A DNA stretch of 64,000 bases from Desulfosporosinus sp. FKB (GCF_002196705.1 NZ_NADJ01000013.1:21621-85620), one strand, 5' to 3'. Counted from the first letter of the stretch, positions 8,122 to 17,437 are shown. Numbers and translations are program-made. Notes: generated by a model from the letters alone, not told the origin.

Positions 8122-10791
8122 GTGACTAAATCCAAAGACAAATACGTTTTAACGTGGGATGAAGCTTTCTGGTGCGGAGTACAAGAGGCCGGCGGGAAGG
8201 GCTGGAATTTGGGACGTCTGGCGAAGTACGGCTTCAAAATTCCCATGGGAGGGGCCCTTATTACCCGCGCTTACGCTGAGTTTATCAAGCACAACAGATT
8301 AGAGGACAGAGTTAAAAACATTTCCGAATCAGTAACTCTCGGAAACATAGAGGAACCTGAAAACCAGGACAAATTGAGTCAATTAAGGGAAAAAATCAAA
8401 GGGGGCTCTATACCTCAGCTTATCATAGAAGAATTAAGAACCATGCTCGACAGCCTGGGCATTCTTGAAAGACCAATGGCCGTAAGATCGTCCGCTTCAG
8501 CGGAAGATTCCGCACAGGCCTCCTTTGCGGGTATCCATGAATCGTTCCTAAATGTCCGTGGCTGGAATAATATCCTGGAGTCTATAAAAGGGTGTTATGC
8601 CTCCCTGTGGTCGAATCAAGCGATAGCATACCGCAGGAAACTAAGGATCAGCGATGATGAGGTAGTTACTGGGGTGGTCGTGATGGAGATGGTGGACGCC
8701 CAAGCTGCCGGAGTCGGTTTTACCTGTGATCCCCAAACCGGACGGCGGGATATTTTGGTTATCAATGCTAATTTTGGCCTGGGCGAAAGCGTTGTAGCGG
8801 GCACTGTGGAGCCGGATACATATTATCTGGAGGCCAATCCAGCGTACGCAGTGCCTCAGTTAATTGAACGAAAAACTGGGCGGAAGGAAGGAGCAACCTG
8901 CCTTAAAGATGGTGGAGGAACTCAATTTGTGCCAACTGCGGAATATTTTACCAGACGGGTGTTGCCGGATGAGAAAATTGAAAAGTTGGGCTTACTCCTT
9001 TTAAGGGTTTTCGAAGCTCTGGGGCATTTTGATCAACACCAGGATGTGGAATGGGTTTTTGATGGCCGGGATTTCGTTTTAGTACAGGCCAGACCGGTAA
9101 CTTCCTTACCCCGTAAGACCTTTGACGCTTTAAAGAACCAAGCTGATATCTGGTCCAACGGAAATTATAGGGATGCCATGCCAATGGTCCTGTCACCCCT
9201 CAATCGTCGTTCAGCAATTAATACCATCGATAAAATTCTTAAATTCAATTTTACCGAAACCGGTTATCCTTTACCGGAAGGATTACAATTCTCCAGGTTT
9301 TTCAACGGCCGTCTGTATTGTAATCTATCGGCGCTACAATGGGCTATGTTTGATGCGATGGGGGCATTGCCCCGTGACTTTAATGCTGGCTGGGGAGGGC
9401 ACCAGCCGGAAATTGAGCTAAAGGACCCCAAACCTTTTGAAGGGATCATTGGTAAGAAACGAATAGAGCGAGGAATAAAATACAACGATTTAGTGAATGA
9501 GGCAACAAAAAATGCCGGGACAATTCATGCTCGGGTCATGGGTTCCATCAACGACCTAACGAAGGATGGATTTAGGCATTTATCAGATAAGAGGTTTATT
9601 CAACTACATAACGATCTGGGTAAGATATCTCAAGGATTTGCTGGGGAGTTCACCTTTTTAAGCGGAGCGGCTTCTATGGCCATAGGGAGACTCATTAATA
9701 TCCTAATGGAATATTTCGCTTACGGGACTCCGATGATTATCAATGGCTTAATGGTTGGTGGAACGGCGGACATAACGAGCGCAGATCATGGCTACAAACT
9801 TGTAGAATTGGCCGAAATTGCTCGCCAGGATCATGATGCTGTTCAATTTTTAACCGGCCCAGCCTTTGACCCGACGGGCTGGGAAGAGCAATTATCTGAA
9901 CGATCACCTTTTAAGCAGGCCTTTCGCGAGTTTTTAAAAGAATACGGGCATCGGGCAGTCTACGAGCTGGATATCATTAACCCCAGGTGGAAGGAAGATC
10001 CTTCTTACCTGATGGACATTATACGTAGTACAATAAACACCGCTGATCTGGCTAAATTGAAGGCAAAGCAAAAGGAAAAATTCGAACAAGCTTGGTGGGA
10101 AATTGAAAAAACAGTACCCTCTAATATGCATAGTTCGATTAAGGAATTAATTAGGGGAGCTCAGGAAGGAGCTGCTGTACGGGAAAAGACCAAATCAGTG
10201 ATGGCCGTACTGATGGAGGCTTACCGGATGATAGCCCAGGAGATAGGTTCTCGTTTTTGTGAACGGGATATTATAGAAAAGCAAAGCGATATTTACTTCT
10301 GTACCTGGCCTGAGCTGATTACAATATTAGACGGCGAATGGGAAGGTGACGGGCTCCGGGCACTGGTTGCCGAACGAAAGATCTTCATGAGTGAAATGGA
10401 GGCTATTGCACCTCCGGATATTATTATGGGAGACACTCCTAAGTATTCGGAACCTGCTGCCCGAAGTTCCGGCAATTTCCTGGCAGGTGTGCCTGTTGCC
10501 GCCGGAAGAGCCTCCGGAACAGCTCGATTGATCCGTCATCCGGATGAAGGAAGCAGATTGCAGCCGGGGGATGTAATGGTAGCGCCATCCACTGATCCAG
10601 GTTGGACGCCGTTGTTTTTAAAAGCCAGTGCTGTGATTATGGAAACCGGAGGTTTCTTATCCCACGGGGCCATTGTGGCAAGGGAATATGGCATTCCCGC
10701 TGTCGTGAATATACCTGGAGTCATGCAAGTGATTAAAGAGGGCTGGAAGGTAGATGTCGATGGGGATGAAGGTAAAATATTTCTACATTAA
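8122..10791 (+). CDS. PEP-synthase-like / rifampicin-phosphotransferase-like dikinase
   Basis: This 889-residue protein has a PPDK-type ATP-grasp domain (about 1-330, with GGKGWNLG, VRSSASAEDSAQASFAGIHE and QDVEWVFDGRDFVLVQARP). A long central region of about 340-770 includes WSNGNYRDAMPMVLSP. The C-terminal phosphohistidine domain (about 790-889) has the catalytic His in GGFLSHGAIVAREYGIPAVV. Such enzymes move the beta-phosphate of ATP through that His. No PEP/pyruvate-binding TIM barrel is evident, and the ATP-grasp, linker, His order resembles Rph-type antibiotic phosphotransferases and phenylphosphate-synthase-like proteins more than true PpsA. The substrate is undetermined. It starts at GTG 8122 behind GGGGGGAG and follows a tetR gene. 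Confidence 0.8.
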   Translation: MTKSKDKYVLTWDEAFWCGVQEAGGKGWNLGRLAKYGFKIPMGGALITRAYAEFIKHNRLEDRVKNISESVTLGNIEEPENQDKLSQLREKIKGGSIPQLIIEELRTMLDSLGILERPMAVRSSASAEDSAQASFAGIHESFLNVRGWNNILESIKGCYASLWSNQAIAYRRKLRISDDEVVTGVVVMEMVDAQAAGVGFTCDPQTGRRDILVINANFGLGESVVAGTVEPDTYYLEANPAYAVPQLIERKTGRKEGATCLKDGGGTQFVPTAEYFTRRVLPDEKIEKLGLLLLRVFEALGHFDQHQDVEWVFDGRDFVLVQARPVTSLPRKTFDALKNQADIWSNGNYRDAMPMVLSPLNRRSAINTIDKILKFNFTETGYPLPEGLQFSRFFNGRLYCNLSALQWAMFDAMGALPRDFNAGWGGHQPEIELKDPKPFEGIIGKKRIERGIKYNDLVNEATKNAGTIHARVMGSINDLTKDGFRHLSDKRFIQLHNDLGKISQGFAGEFTFLSGAASMAIGRLINILMEYFAYGTPMIINGLMVGGTADITSADHGYKLVELAEIARQDHDAVQFLTGPAFDPTGWEEQLSERSPFKQAFREFLKEYGHRAVYELDIINPRWKEDPSYLMDIIRSTINTADLAKLKAKQKEKFEQAWWEIEKTVPSNMHSSIKELIRGAQEGAAVREKTKSVMAVLMEAYRMIAQEIGSRFCERDIIEKQSDIYFCTWPELITILDGEWEGDGLRALVAERKIFMSEMEAIAPPDIIMGDTPKYSEPAARSSGNFLAGVPVAAGRASGTARLIRHPDEGSRLQPGDVMVAPSTDPGWTPLFLKASAVIMETGGFLSHGAIVAREYGIPAVVNIPGVMQVIKEGWKVDVDGDEGKIFLH

Positions 10792-10980
10792 CAAACAAGT
10801 AGCCAAACTTTAATCGATAGGCCAAACACCTGAGTGCTGCTAGATAGTATGGTTGGTCATGAATTCAAGGTCGCTAGGAAAGTTTTGTTGGACAATAGCG
10901 GCAAGTCCATCAATGGACTTTCGCCAGATTTTTGTGTAAAATCTTTATTTAGAAAACTAAAATGGATTGAGTGATTTGAG

Positions 10981-12156
10981 ATGGAAAATAAAATGAAAAT
11001 GGGAGGACATCCGCACGGTAAAGGTGGCCATCCAGGTGGGCACCCAGGAATGAACGTTGACTACGATAAGAACCCGTTCATCGTAATCTGGGAAACTACT
11101 CGTGCATGTGGGCTTAAATGCCAACACTGTCGTGCAGATGCGCAACCTGATCCGCATCCAGAGGAGTTAACGCACGAGCAAGGTATCGCGCTAATCGATG
11201 AAATCTACGAAATGGACAACCCGATGCTAGTTTTCACTGGTGGGGACTGCATGCTTCGAAAAGACCTTTTTGAATTAGCAGACTACGCTATTAAAAAAGG
11301 AATGCGTGTTTCGATGAGCCCAAGTGCTACTGTTGAAGTAACAAAAGAGCGCATGGACATGGCGAAAAAAGTTGGGATTTCTCGTTGGAGTTTCTCAATT
11401 GACGGTGCAGATGCTAAGACGCACGATGCTTTCCGCGGAATCGAGGGAACTTTTGATTTAACAATCGAGAAACTTAAGTATTTAAATGAAATTGGTATTT
11501 CTCATCAAATCAATACTTGCATTAACAAAGCAAACTTACACCAACTTGAGCCAATGGCGGAATTGATGAAAGAGTTGAAGACTTCGGTTTGGTACATTTT
11601 AATGATGATTCCAACTGGACGAGCTTCAATAGATGATTGCATATCAGCTGCTGAGCACGAAGAAGTATTCAAGTGGCTATACCAGTTAAGTAAAGTTGCG
11701 CCTTATGATATAAAAACAACTGCTGGTCAGCACTATCGTCGTGTTGTATTCCAACAACGTGCTAAGGAAAACGGTACTACAGGTGAGGAAATCACTTTCG
11801 AAGGTACTAAGACGCGTGACATGGCTCAGTTCATTGACGGTCTAGCAAGAGCACCAAAAGCAGTTAACGATGGAAATGGTTTTATCTTCGTATCACACAC
11901 TGGTGATGTTACACCAAGTGGATTTTTGCCATTAGTAGTTGGTAACATTAAGGAAAATAGACTGCGCGACATCTACCGCGAAAGCCCTATTTTAAAAGAC
12001 TTGCGTTCACCAGATAAGTACGAAGGTAAATGTGGTATTTGTGAGTTCAACAAAGTTTGTGGTGGATCAAGAGCACGTGCCTACGGCGCAACTGGAAACT
12101 ATATGGCATCAGAGCCATTTTGCGTGTATATTCCAGAGAAGATGAGAAAGAAATAG
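10981..12156 (+). CDS. Radical SAM/SPASM protein with His/Gly-rich N-terminus
   Basis: This 391-residue protein has its radical SAM Cys triad at C43, C47 and C50 (TRACGLKCQHC). A C-terminal SPASM-type cluster site reads CGICEFNKVCGGSRARAYG, with a further Cys near the end (EPFC). The family pattern (PFIVIWETTRAC, FTGGDCMLRKDLF, FSIDGADAKTHDAFRG) is that of the TIGR04053-like SPASM proteins near haem and peptide-modifying enzymes. The first 24 residues are unusual, with HPHGKGGHPGGHPG possibly binding metal. No peptide substrate gene is visible beside it. Its regular wobble usage (many GCA, GAC, AAC) differs by eye from its neighbours. It has its own terminator. Confidence 0.82.
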   Translation: MENKMKMGGHPHGKGGHPGGHPGMNVDYDKNPFIVIWETTRACGLKCQHCRADAQPDPHPEELTHEQGIALIDEIYEMDNPMLVFTGGDCMLRKDLFELADYAIKKGMRVSMSPSATVEVTKERMDMAKKVGISRWSFSIDGADAKTHDAFRGIEGTFDLTIEKLKYLNEIGISHQINTCINKANLHQLEPMAELMKELKTSVWYILMMIPTGRASIDDCISAAEHEEVFKWLYQLSKVAPYDIKTTAGQHYRRVVFQQRAKENGTTGEEITFEGTKTRDMAQFIDGLARAPKAVNDGNGFIFVSHTGDVTPSGFLPLVVGNIKENRLRDIYRESPILKDLRSPDKYEGKCGICEFNKVCGGSRARAYGATGNYMASEPFCVYIPEKMRKK

Positions 12157-12168
12157 AATTATATTGTG

Positions 12169-12198
12169 AACGCCTGCGATTTTCGTGGGCGTTTTTTT
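12169..12198 (+). terminator. Terminator after the radical SAM gene
   Basis: AACGCC and GGCGTT arms, with imperfect continuation, lead into seven T residues. Confidence 0.8.
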
Positions 12199-12548
12199 GT
12201 GCCATCCCAACAATATTTTTCGTTACTAATTCAACAGACTCCAATAGGGTTCAATAGGATAACTTATAATTACTTTTAGAAATAAGAAACAATAAACTTG
12301 TCATTTTAAAATAAATATATGGGATTTTAGATTTGATTTTTAAATTTGTATTTAGTGAAACAATATATTGCTTACATTTTCCATTATTTAAAAAACAGCT
12401 TAGAATATCTATGATTCAAAGCAATACCGTTAATAAAAGTTTATTTTTTAATTAACTTGCCGCAGATATTCAGCAAACTTTCAGGTTGTACTCATTTTAT
12501 TTTAAGATTTATCCTCCATAATGACAAAGTAATAAATAACTTACTTTT
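12199..12548. other. AT-rich intergenic stretch with no gene found
   Basis: No frame of convincing quality and no tRNA-like or riboswitch-like block is seen. The composition is strongly A/T, consistent with promoter DNA for the efflux operon starting at 12561. Confidence 0.6.
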
Positions 12549-12560
12549 GGAGGTAATTTT

Positions 12561-13808
12561 GTGAAAAATATACAGAGTGAAAAAGGAAGGTTGCAAGGTA
12601 TGAAAAAAGGACGAATTAAATGGGTTATCTCCGGTGTCCTAATTGTAGCTGTAGCATTGGTTGGTGGAAATATACTCTACAACACCAAGAATGCTAAAGC
12701 AGCCACACCAAGTTATATTAGTGGGACAGTGAGAATGGGTACTGTTGAAAAATCAGTGACTGCCTCAGGAACAATTCAACCGCTCAATGAATACGATTTG
12801 TCTTCAAGCAGCGGAGGAAAAATTACTGAAATTGACGTCAAAGTCGGTGACTCGGTGAAGGCTGGCCAACAATTAGCCAAACTTGATCCCAGTCAGGCTC
12901 AAGCTCAGCTCGATACAGCGCAGGCAAATCTTATCCAAGCCCAAGCAAAAGTGGATCAATCCGGATCTAACAGCTCCAATCTTGAGTCTGCTCAGCTTCA
13001 ACTTTCTGCAGCCCAAATCGCTTATAATACTGCGGAGACTGCTCTTGCCGATACAACCATTAAAGCGCCCGCCGCTGGAATTATTACCGCTATCAATGGA
13101 CAGGTTAACTCAGCCTCATCAAGTGGAACTTCCTCAAGTAGCCAGTCTTCCTCAAGTAATACAGGGAGCCAAGGGAGTAGTGCTTTGATCACGATGATGG
13201 GCAGCTCTGATACAATGCAAGTGGTTGTCCCTGTCAACCAAGTGGATATCGCTAAAGTCAGTGTAGGTCAGTCAGCAAATATAGCCTTGGATGCTTATCA
13301 AGGTCAGACGTTTTCCGGAAAAGTAACTAAAGTGAGTCCGACGGGTACATCGCAAAGCGGAGTAACAACCTTCGATGTAACCCTTAATGTTACTAATAAA
13401 AATAGCGAAATGAAATCCGGAATGACTGCTAATGTAACCATAATTATTGCTCAAAAACAAAACGTCCTCACAATCCCAAGCTCAGCTGTCCATACAAATG
13501 GATCAACAGAAACTGTATCTGTGCTGAACTCTGGTTCCACGACACCGGTGACTCAAACAATTGAAACAGGGTTGGACGATGGCAAAAATGTTGAAGTCGT
13601 TAAAGGGCTCCAAGCTGGAGATAAAGTTGTAGTGGGAATCCGCAGCTCGCAAACAAATTCTTCAACTTCAAAGTCAAGCAATTCTTTAAATAAAGCATTA
13701 AGCGGAAGTACGGGTAATTTCGGAGGCGGCAATGGCGCTGGCTTCGGAGGTGGCCGAGGCGGCAATGCAGGTGGAACTAGCGGTTCCTTTAGCAGAACTC
13801 AAGGTTAG
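12561..13808 (+). CDS. Efflux adaptor (HlyD/MacA-type membrane fusion protein)
   Basis: This 415-residue protein starts at a GTG with GGAGG at 12549-12553. It has one N-terminal membrane segment (about residues 25-42), then a split biotinyl-lipoyl domain (KVGDSVKAGQQLAKLDPSQ and the returning ADTTIKAPAAGIITAINGQV). Between them is a short Gln/Ala-rich coiled-coil hairpin, followed by beta-barrel domains with VSPTGTSQSGVTTFDVTLN. The tail is rich in Gly and Ser. In a Gram-positive cell such adaptors assist MacB-like ABC exporters without an outer-membrane channel. The ATPase and permease genes follow closely, forming a three-gene operon. Confidence 0.9.
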   Translation: MKNIQSEKGRLQGMKKGRIKWVISGVLIVAVALVGGNILYNTKNAKAATPSYISGTVRMGTVEKSVTASGTIQPLNEYDLSSSSGGKITEIDVKVGDSVKAGQQLAKLDPSQAQAQLDTAQANLIQAQAKVDQSGSNSSNLESAQLQLSAAQIAYNTAETALADTTIKAPAAGIITAINGQVNSASSSGTSSSSQSSSSNTGSQGSSALITMMGSSDTMQVVVPVNQVDIAKVSVGQSANIALDAYQGQTFSGKVTKVSPTGTSQSGVTTFDVTLNVTNKNSEMKSGMTANVTIIIAQKQNVLTIPSSAVHTNGSTETVSVLNSGSTTPVTQTIETGLDDGKNVEVVKGLQAGDKVVVGIRSSQTNSSTSKSSNSLNKALSGSTGNFGGGNGAGFGGGRGGNAGGTSGSFSRTQG

Positions 13809-13823
13809 GAAGAAGGTGATTGG

Positions 13824-14570
13824 ATGATAATACTCAGAGAGATTACCAAAATTTATAAGACGGGAGATATTGAACTTAGAGCACTTTCCGGAATTAATTT
13901 GACAGTGGAAGACGGAGAATTTGTAGCCATCATGGGGCCTTCCGGTTCCGGTAAATCGACGATGATGAACATTCTCGGTTGTTTAGATACCGCCACATCA
14001 GGAGAGTTTTGGTTAGATGATTTGAATATCAACTATGCCCGTGAGGATGAGCTGGCTGACATCCGCAATCGCAAGATAGGCTTTGTCTTTCAGAGCTTTA
14101 ACCTTTTATCCCGAACGACGGCGTTAGAAAATGTTGAATTGCCCATGCTTTATCACGGAATAGGTGCCTGGGAAAGGCAGATTCGAGCGACAAATGCTCT
14201 GAACGCAGTTGGACTCTCCGCTCGGCTTCATCATAAACCCAATGAATTATCCGGAGGGCAACAGCAGAGGGTTGCTATTGCCCGTTCTCTAGTTAATAAT
14301 CCAGTCATAATCATGGCGGATGAACCGACTGGAAACCTCGACAGCAAATCAAGCATAGAGGTTATGAATATCTTTCAGCAATTGAACGCCATGGGAATTA
14401 CCATAGTCCTTGTAACTCATGAACCGGATATTGCTCAATACAGTAAACGTATTATCCACTTTAAAGATGGAATCATTGCCCAGGATGAAACCGTTAAAAA
14501 TAGAAGTTTCGCTGAAGGTGAGCCTCTAAAACTTGACTTGAATTGGCGAACGGAGGTGGCCAGCAAATGA
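13824..14570 (+). CDS. ABC transporter ATP-binding protein (MacB/LolD type)
   Basis: This 248-residue protein has Walker A GPSGSGKSTMMN near residues 38-49, Q-loop FVFQSFNLL, signature LSGGQQQRVAIAR, Walker B VIIMADEPTGNLDS and switch His in LVTHEPDIA. These match the class that drives MacB-like exporters of peptides, lipoproteins or drugs. It lies 15 bases behind the adaptor gene, and its stop overlaps the permease start (ATGA), so the three are co-expressed. A shortened copy of its 3' end reappears at 20903. Confidence 0.95.
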   Translation: MIILREITKIYKTGDIELRALSGINLTVEDGEFVAIMGPSGSGKSTMMNILGCLDTATSGEFWLDDLNINYAREDELADIRNRKIGFVFQSFNLLSRTTALENVELPMLYHGIGAWERQIRATNALNAVGLSARLHHKPNELSGGQQQRVAIARSLVNNPVIIMADEPTGNLDSKSSIEVMNIFQQLNAMGITIVLVTHEPDIAQYSKRIIHFKDGIIAQDETVKNRSFAEGEPLKLDLNWRTEVASK

Positions 14571-15787
14571 ATTTTCTGGAAAATATCCGAGTTGCTCTGC
14601 GTGGCCTAAGATCAAATAAACTTCGTTCTATTCTAACGATGTTGGGAATCATTATCGGAGTGGGTGCGGTGATCATTATGGTTTCCATCGGTCAAGGTGC
14701 CAAGGCATCGGTTGCCGATCAGATCCAGGGATTGGGGTCGAATTTACTCATTGTAACGCCAGGTCAATCCAATACAGGTGGCGTTAAAGGTGGTATGGGA
14801 AGTTTAAATAACATGACCATAGATGATGTTAATGCCATTAAAAGCGGTGCTGATGCCGTCGCAAATGTTGCCCCCACGACCAGTAAACAGGAACAGGTCG
14901 TTTACGGGAGCGAGAACACGAGCACAACGGTTGTGGGAGCAACCTCTTCCTATGCAGATGTCCGTAATCAGCAAGCAAGTATAGGACGATTTTTCACCGA
15001 TCAAGAAAACCAAGAAAATGCTCAAGTAGCCGTGATCGGTACAACCGTCGTACAAGATTTAACGGGTAATCCCAATACCAATATGGTTGGAGAAACAATT
15101 AATATCAATCAAGTACCATTCGAAGTCATCGGAATCTTACAGAGCAAGGGCTCTAGCGGTGCAAGCAACAACGATGATCAAATCGTAGTGCCGATTTCCT
15201 CGGCTGAAACCCGGCTCATCGGCTCAGATAGTATTCGCACAATCTATGTCGAAGCAAAAAGCTCTGATTTGATGAATACAGCAAGCGCTGAGATTACTCA
15301 AATTTTACGCCAACAGCATGGTTTGAGTATCAATGCAACCAATGACTTTACGGTAACGAGTCAAACGGATATTTTGTCCACTGCCGAAGGTGTATCTCAA
15401 TCCTTGACTCTCTTACTCAGTGGGGTTGCGGCCATTTCCCTCTTAGTTGGTGGAATTGGAATTATGAACATTATGTTGGTTTCCGTAACAGAGCGAACAC
15501 GCGAAATAGGAATTCGTAAGGCAATAGGTGCCAAACGAAAAACGATTATGCTTCAGTTCTTGATAGAAGCGGTGATTATAAGTATGCTCGGAGGTGTTCT
15601 GGGAATTGGGTTTGGAGCCGGTGGCTCATCCTTGCTCAATAAATTTGCGGGAATGACCACTCAAATCTCAACTTCACCGATCATCATGGCATTTGCCTTT
15701 TCATTCGCCATCGGGATAATTTTTGGAGTATTCCCAGCTCAAAAGGCTGCGAAACTACACCCCATTGATGCTCTGCATTTTGAGTAG
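14567..15787 (+). CDS. MacB-type ABC permease
   Basis: This 406-residue protein starts at the ATG overlapping the ATPase stop, behind CGGAGGTGG. It has a first membrane segment (about 20-45), an extracytoplasmic MacB-like core domain (about 50-265), and three C-terminal membrane segments of the FtsX type. MLVSVTERTREIGIRKAIGA is the characteristic cytoplasmic coupling sequence. It should form a dimer with the ATPase and adaptor encoded just upstream. The exported substrate cannot be told. A 45-base piece of its late coding region is fused to ATPase sequence in the remnant at 20903-21144. Confidence 0.94.
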   Translation: MNFLENIRVALRGLRSNKLRSILTMLGIIIGVGAVIIMVSIGQGAKASVADQIQGLGSNLLIVTPGQSNTGGVKGGMGSLNNMTIDDVNAIKSGADAVANVAPTTSKQEQVVYGSENTSTTVVGATSSYADVRNQQASIGRFFTDQENQENAQVAVIGTTVVQDLTGNPNTNMVGETININQVPFEVIGILQSKGSSGASNNDDQIVVPISSAETRLIGSDSIRTIYVEAKSSDLMNTASAEITQILRQQHGLSINATNDFTVTSQTDILSTAEGVSQSLTLLLSGVAAISLLVGGIGIMNIMLVSVTERTREIGIRKAIGAKRKTIMLQFLIEAVIISMLGGVLGIGFGAGGSSLLNKFAGMTTQISTSPIIMAFAFSFAIGIIFGVFPAQKAAKLHPIDALHFE

Positions 15788-15833
15788 CTTGGAAGTGAGA
15801 ATTGAATAAATATTGATATAAGAGATCAAGAAT

Positions 15834-15892
15834 AATAATCCCCCTGTACGTTGATGAACGGAAAAGGACATCTAACGTGCAGGGGATTATTT
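15834..15892 (+). terminator. Terminator of the MacAB-like operon
   Basis: AATAATCCCCCTGTACGTT and AACGTGCAGGGGATTATT form a long near-perfect stem, followed by TTATT. Confidence 0.8.
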
Positions 15893-15982
15893 ATTAAGTC
15901 ACCTATATAAGTGCAATCTGATCTTTACACTATAAGTCTAAGTATTATTAACTTTTGTATGCTAGAGGAACATTGTGAATAA

Positions 15983-16384
15983 AGAAACATTGTTTCAGGA
16001 AATTTCCCACAGAGCCTTCTTAGCAGTTCGGCGGACCTGGATTTGAGTGATATTCTCCATACAGACTATAAGCCTTGCAGTGAAAATGAATTTCAAGCTT
16101 TAGCCATTAAAACTTCCAGAGCCCATAGCCGGGAGGAACTGGAGCAAATTCTGACTTCCCTCAGCCAGCCCCAGAATGGACAGGTCTTGAGAGGGAAAGG
16201 GTTCCTCCAAAGTACCCAGGGATACTGGGATTTCAGTTATACTAACGGACAGTTTATTATTTCGAAAAGTCGTTTCAAAGCCAGCGGTAAGCTCTGTCTG
16301 ATCGGGAAAGACCTCAAGGAAAAAGAAATTAAAGACTTGTTTAAGGTCAAAAGCAGGGGGTTGTTTAGTTGGTTGAAATTCTGA
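15983..16384 (+). pseudogene. C-terminal half of a CobW/G3E-family GTPase
   Basis: The frame is open from a stop at 15980 to TGA 16384 with no good start; a TTG at 16043 lacks a ribosome binding site. The C-terminal part reads VLRGKGFLQSTQGYWDFSY, then SKSRFKASGKLCLIGKDL, the pattern of CobW C-terminal domains (V-R-AKG, W, Y, GRLxxIG). The GTPase half with Walker A and the CxCC metal motif is absent. These GTPases deliver metals; here only the tail survives. It overlaps the 5' end of a truncated permease gene, suggesting a formerly functional GTPase-permease pair. Confidence 0.65.
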
Positions 16385-16494
16385 CTGACAGCTTCCAAGA
16401 TGTCATAGCAACTGTTCCCGTGCTATTCCTTGTCATTCTTTTGGTTAATTGGATTACCAGTAAGGTTAACAAAGGCACGCATTATTTTAGTTAG
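16369..16494 (+). pseudogene. N-terminal stub of a predicted metal/arsenic permease
   Basis: A 41-codon frame begins at TTG 16369 with GGGGG upstream, overlaps the CobW-tail stop, and encodes MVEILTDSFQDVIATVPVLF, then one hydrophobic helix ending VNWITSK. Predicted ten-helix permeases of the ArsP_2 type start in this way, and the frame ends after the first helix. A terminator follows at 16500. It could still make a tiny one-helix protein, but truncation is the simpler reading. Confidence 0.45.
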
Positions 16495-16499
16495 GCCAG

Positions 16500-16533
16500 A
16501 AACCGATAGAAGAAATTGATTCTGTCGGTTTTG
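16500..16533 (+). terminator. Terminator after the CobW/permease remnants
   Basis: AAACCGATAGAA pairs with TTCTGTCGGTTTT (one G-T) around an eight-base loop. Confidence 0.75.
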
Positions 16534-16601
16534 CTTCTGAACAATTTTTCAACCTACTTAAAAACTATTGTTTTGAATAAATATATTTAATATAATATAT
16601 C

Positions 16602-16612
16602 TTGAAATTCAA
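16602..16612. promoter_or_regulatory. Possible MarR operator
   Basis: TTGAAATTCAA is a perfect palindrome about its central base, 37 bases upstream of the marR gene and next to a TATAAT-like element. Operator function is inferred from position. Confidence 0.35.
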
Positions 16613-16648
16613 ACAGTAAAATATTCTTACTATACTGGGGGATGTTAT

Positions 16649-17062
16649 ATGATTCAGGAGTTAACAAATGAACTCTTATTTTTCTTTAACGGATTTTCGT
16701 CTTGGGAAAATTCAATAGTACGTGCTAGTGATTTAACAATTTCAGAGGCACATGCCTTGGAGGTATTGGGAGAACACGAAAAAATAAATATGAAAGCTCT
16801 AGCGCAAAAACTGGGAGTTACGACGGGAACTACGACGGTAACGGTCGATAGACTCGAAAAGAAAGATTTCGCAAAACGTGAATCAACACGGGAAGATAGA
16901 AGGGTTAACTTAATTGTTCTAACAGAAAAAGGTAAGAAAGCCTTTGAGGAACACCATAACTACCACATGCAATTAACTGAACAGATGGTTTCAGTTTTGA
17001 ACGAAGATGAAATAAGGCAATTTCTTGATACCCTTAAAACGATAAATATGGAGACATTCTAA
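16649..17062 (+). CDS. MarR-family transcriptional regulator
   Basis: This 137-residue winged-helix protein has its DNA-binding core at about 45-95 (MKALAQKLGVTTGTTTVTVD) and the family wing DREDRR-like REDRRVNLIVLTEKGKKA. It starts at ATG 16649 behind GGGGGA. The small membrane protein gene at 17114 follows in the same direction after about 50 bases, making it the most likely target. MarR proteins typically respond to phenolics, metals or oxidants; the ligand here is unknown. Confidence 0.92.
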   Translation: MIQELTNELLFFFNGFSSWENSIVRASDLTISEAHALEVLGEHEKINMKALAQKLGVTTGTTTVTVDRLEKKDFAKRESTREDRRVNLIVLTEKGKKAFEEHHNYHMQLTEQMVSVLNEDEIRQFLDTLKTINMETF

Positions 17063-17113
17063 TCTAAATTAGAATGTGCATAGGTAATTTAAAACAAAAA
17101 GGAATTGGTTTAT

Positions 17114-17437
17114 ATGAATGCAATCATGCTATTTGTTATTGCTGGTTTTGCGGAAATTGGGGGAGGTTATTTAGTGTGGCTTTGGCTTCGGGAATCAAAG
17201 CCATTCTGGTTTGGTATTCTTGGAGGAATCATACTTGTCATTTATGGTATCATCCCCACTTTACAAAAGTTTCCGAACTTTGGCAGAGTTTATGCTGCTT
17301 ATGGAGGGGTATTCATATTTTTAGCTGTTTTATGGGGCTGGCTTATTGATAAAAGAGTGCCCGACCGGTGGGATTGGATAGGCACAGTAATTTGCTTATT
17401 GGGCGTATCGATTATGCTTTGGGCACCACGTCACTAA
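17114..17437 (+). CDS. YnfA/UPF0060-family small membrane protein
   Basis: This 107-residue, four-helix protein opens with MNAIMLFVIAGFAEIGGGYL and has the family hallmark GRVYAAYGGVFI plus a last helix with DWIGTVICLLGVSIML. It belongs to the UPF0060 family within the drug/metabolite transporter superfamily, so it may be a small efflux pump working as a dimer. The start is the ATG at 17114 with AAGGA upstream. It sits directly behind marR, suggesting MarR-controlled export. Confidence 0.88.
   Translation: MNAIMLFVIAGFAEIGGGYLVWLWLRESKPFWFGILGGIILVIYGIIPTLQKFPNFGRVYAAYGGVFIFLAVLWGWLIDKRVPDRWDWIGTVICLLGVSIMLWAPRH

Noticed and set aside
10849..10974. 41-codon ORF starting MVGHEFKVARKVLLDN between the dikinase and radical SAM genes
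   Set aside because: No ribosome binding site before the ATG and no recognisable family; it may be a short remnant but the evidence is too thin to list as a gene.
12883..13188. Second long frame inside the HlyD-like gene
   Set aside because: It is out of frame with a well-supported adaptor protein and has low-complexity content produced by the Gln/Ser-rich parent.
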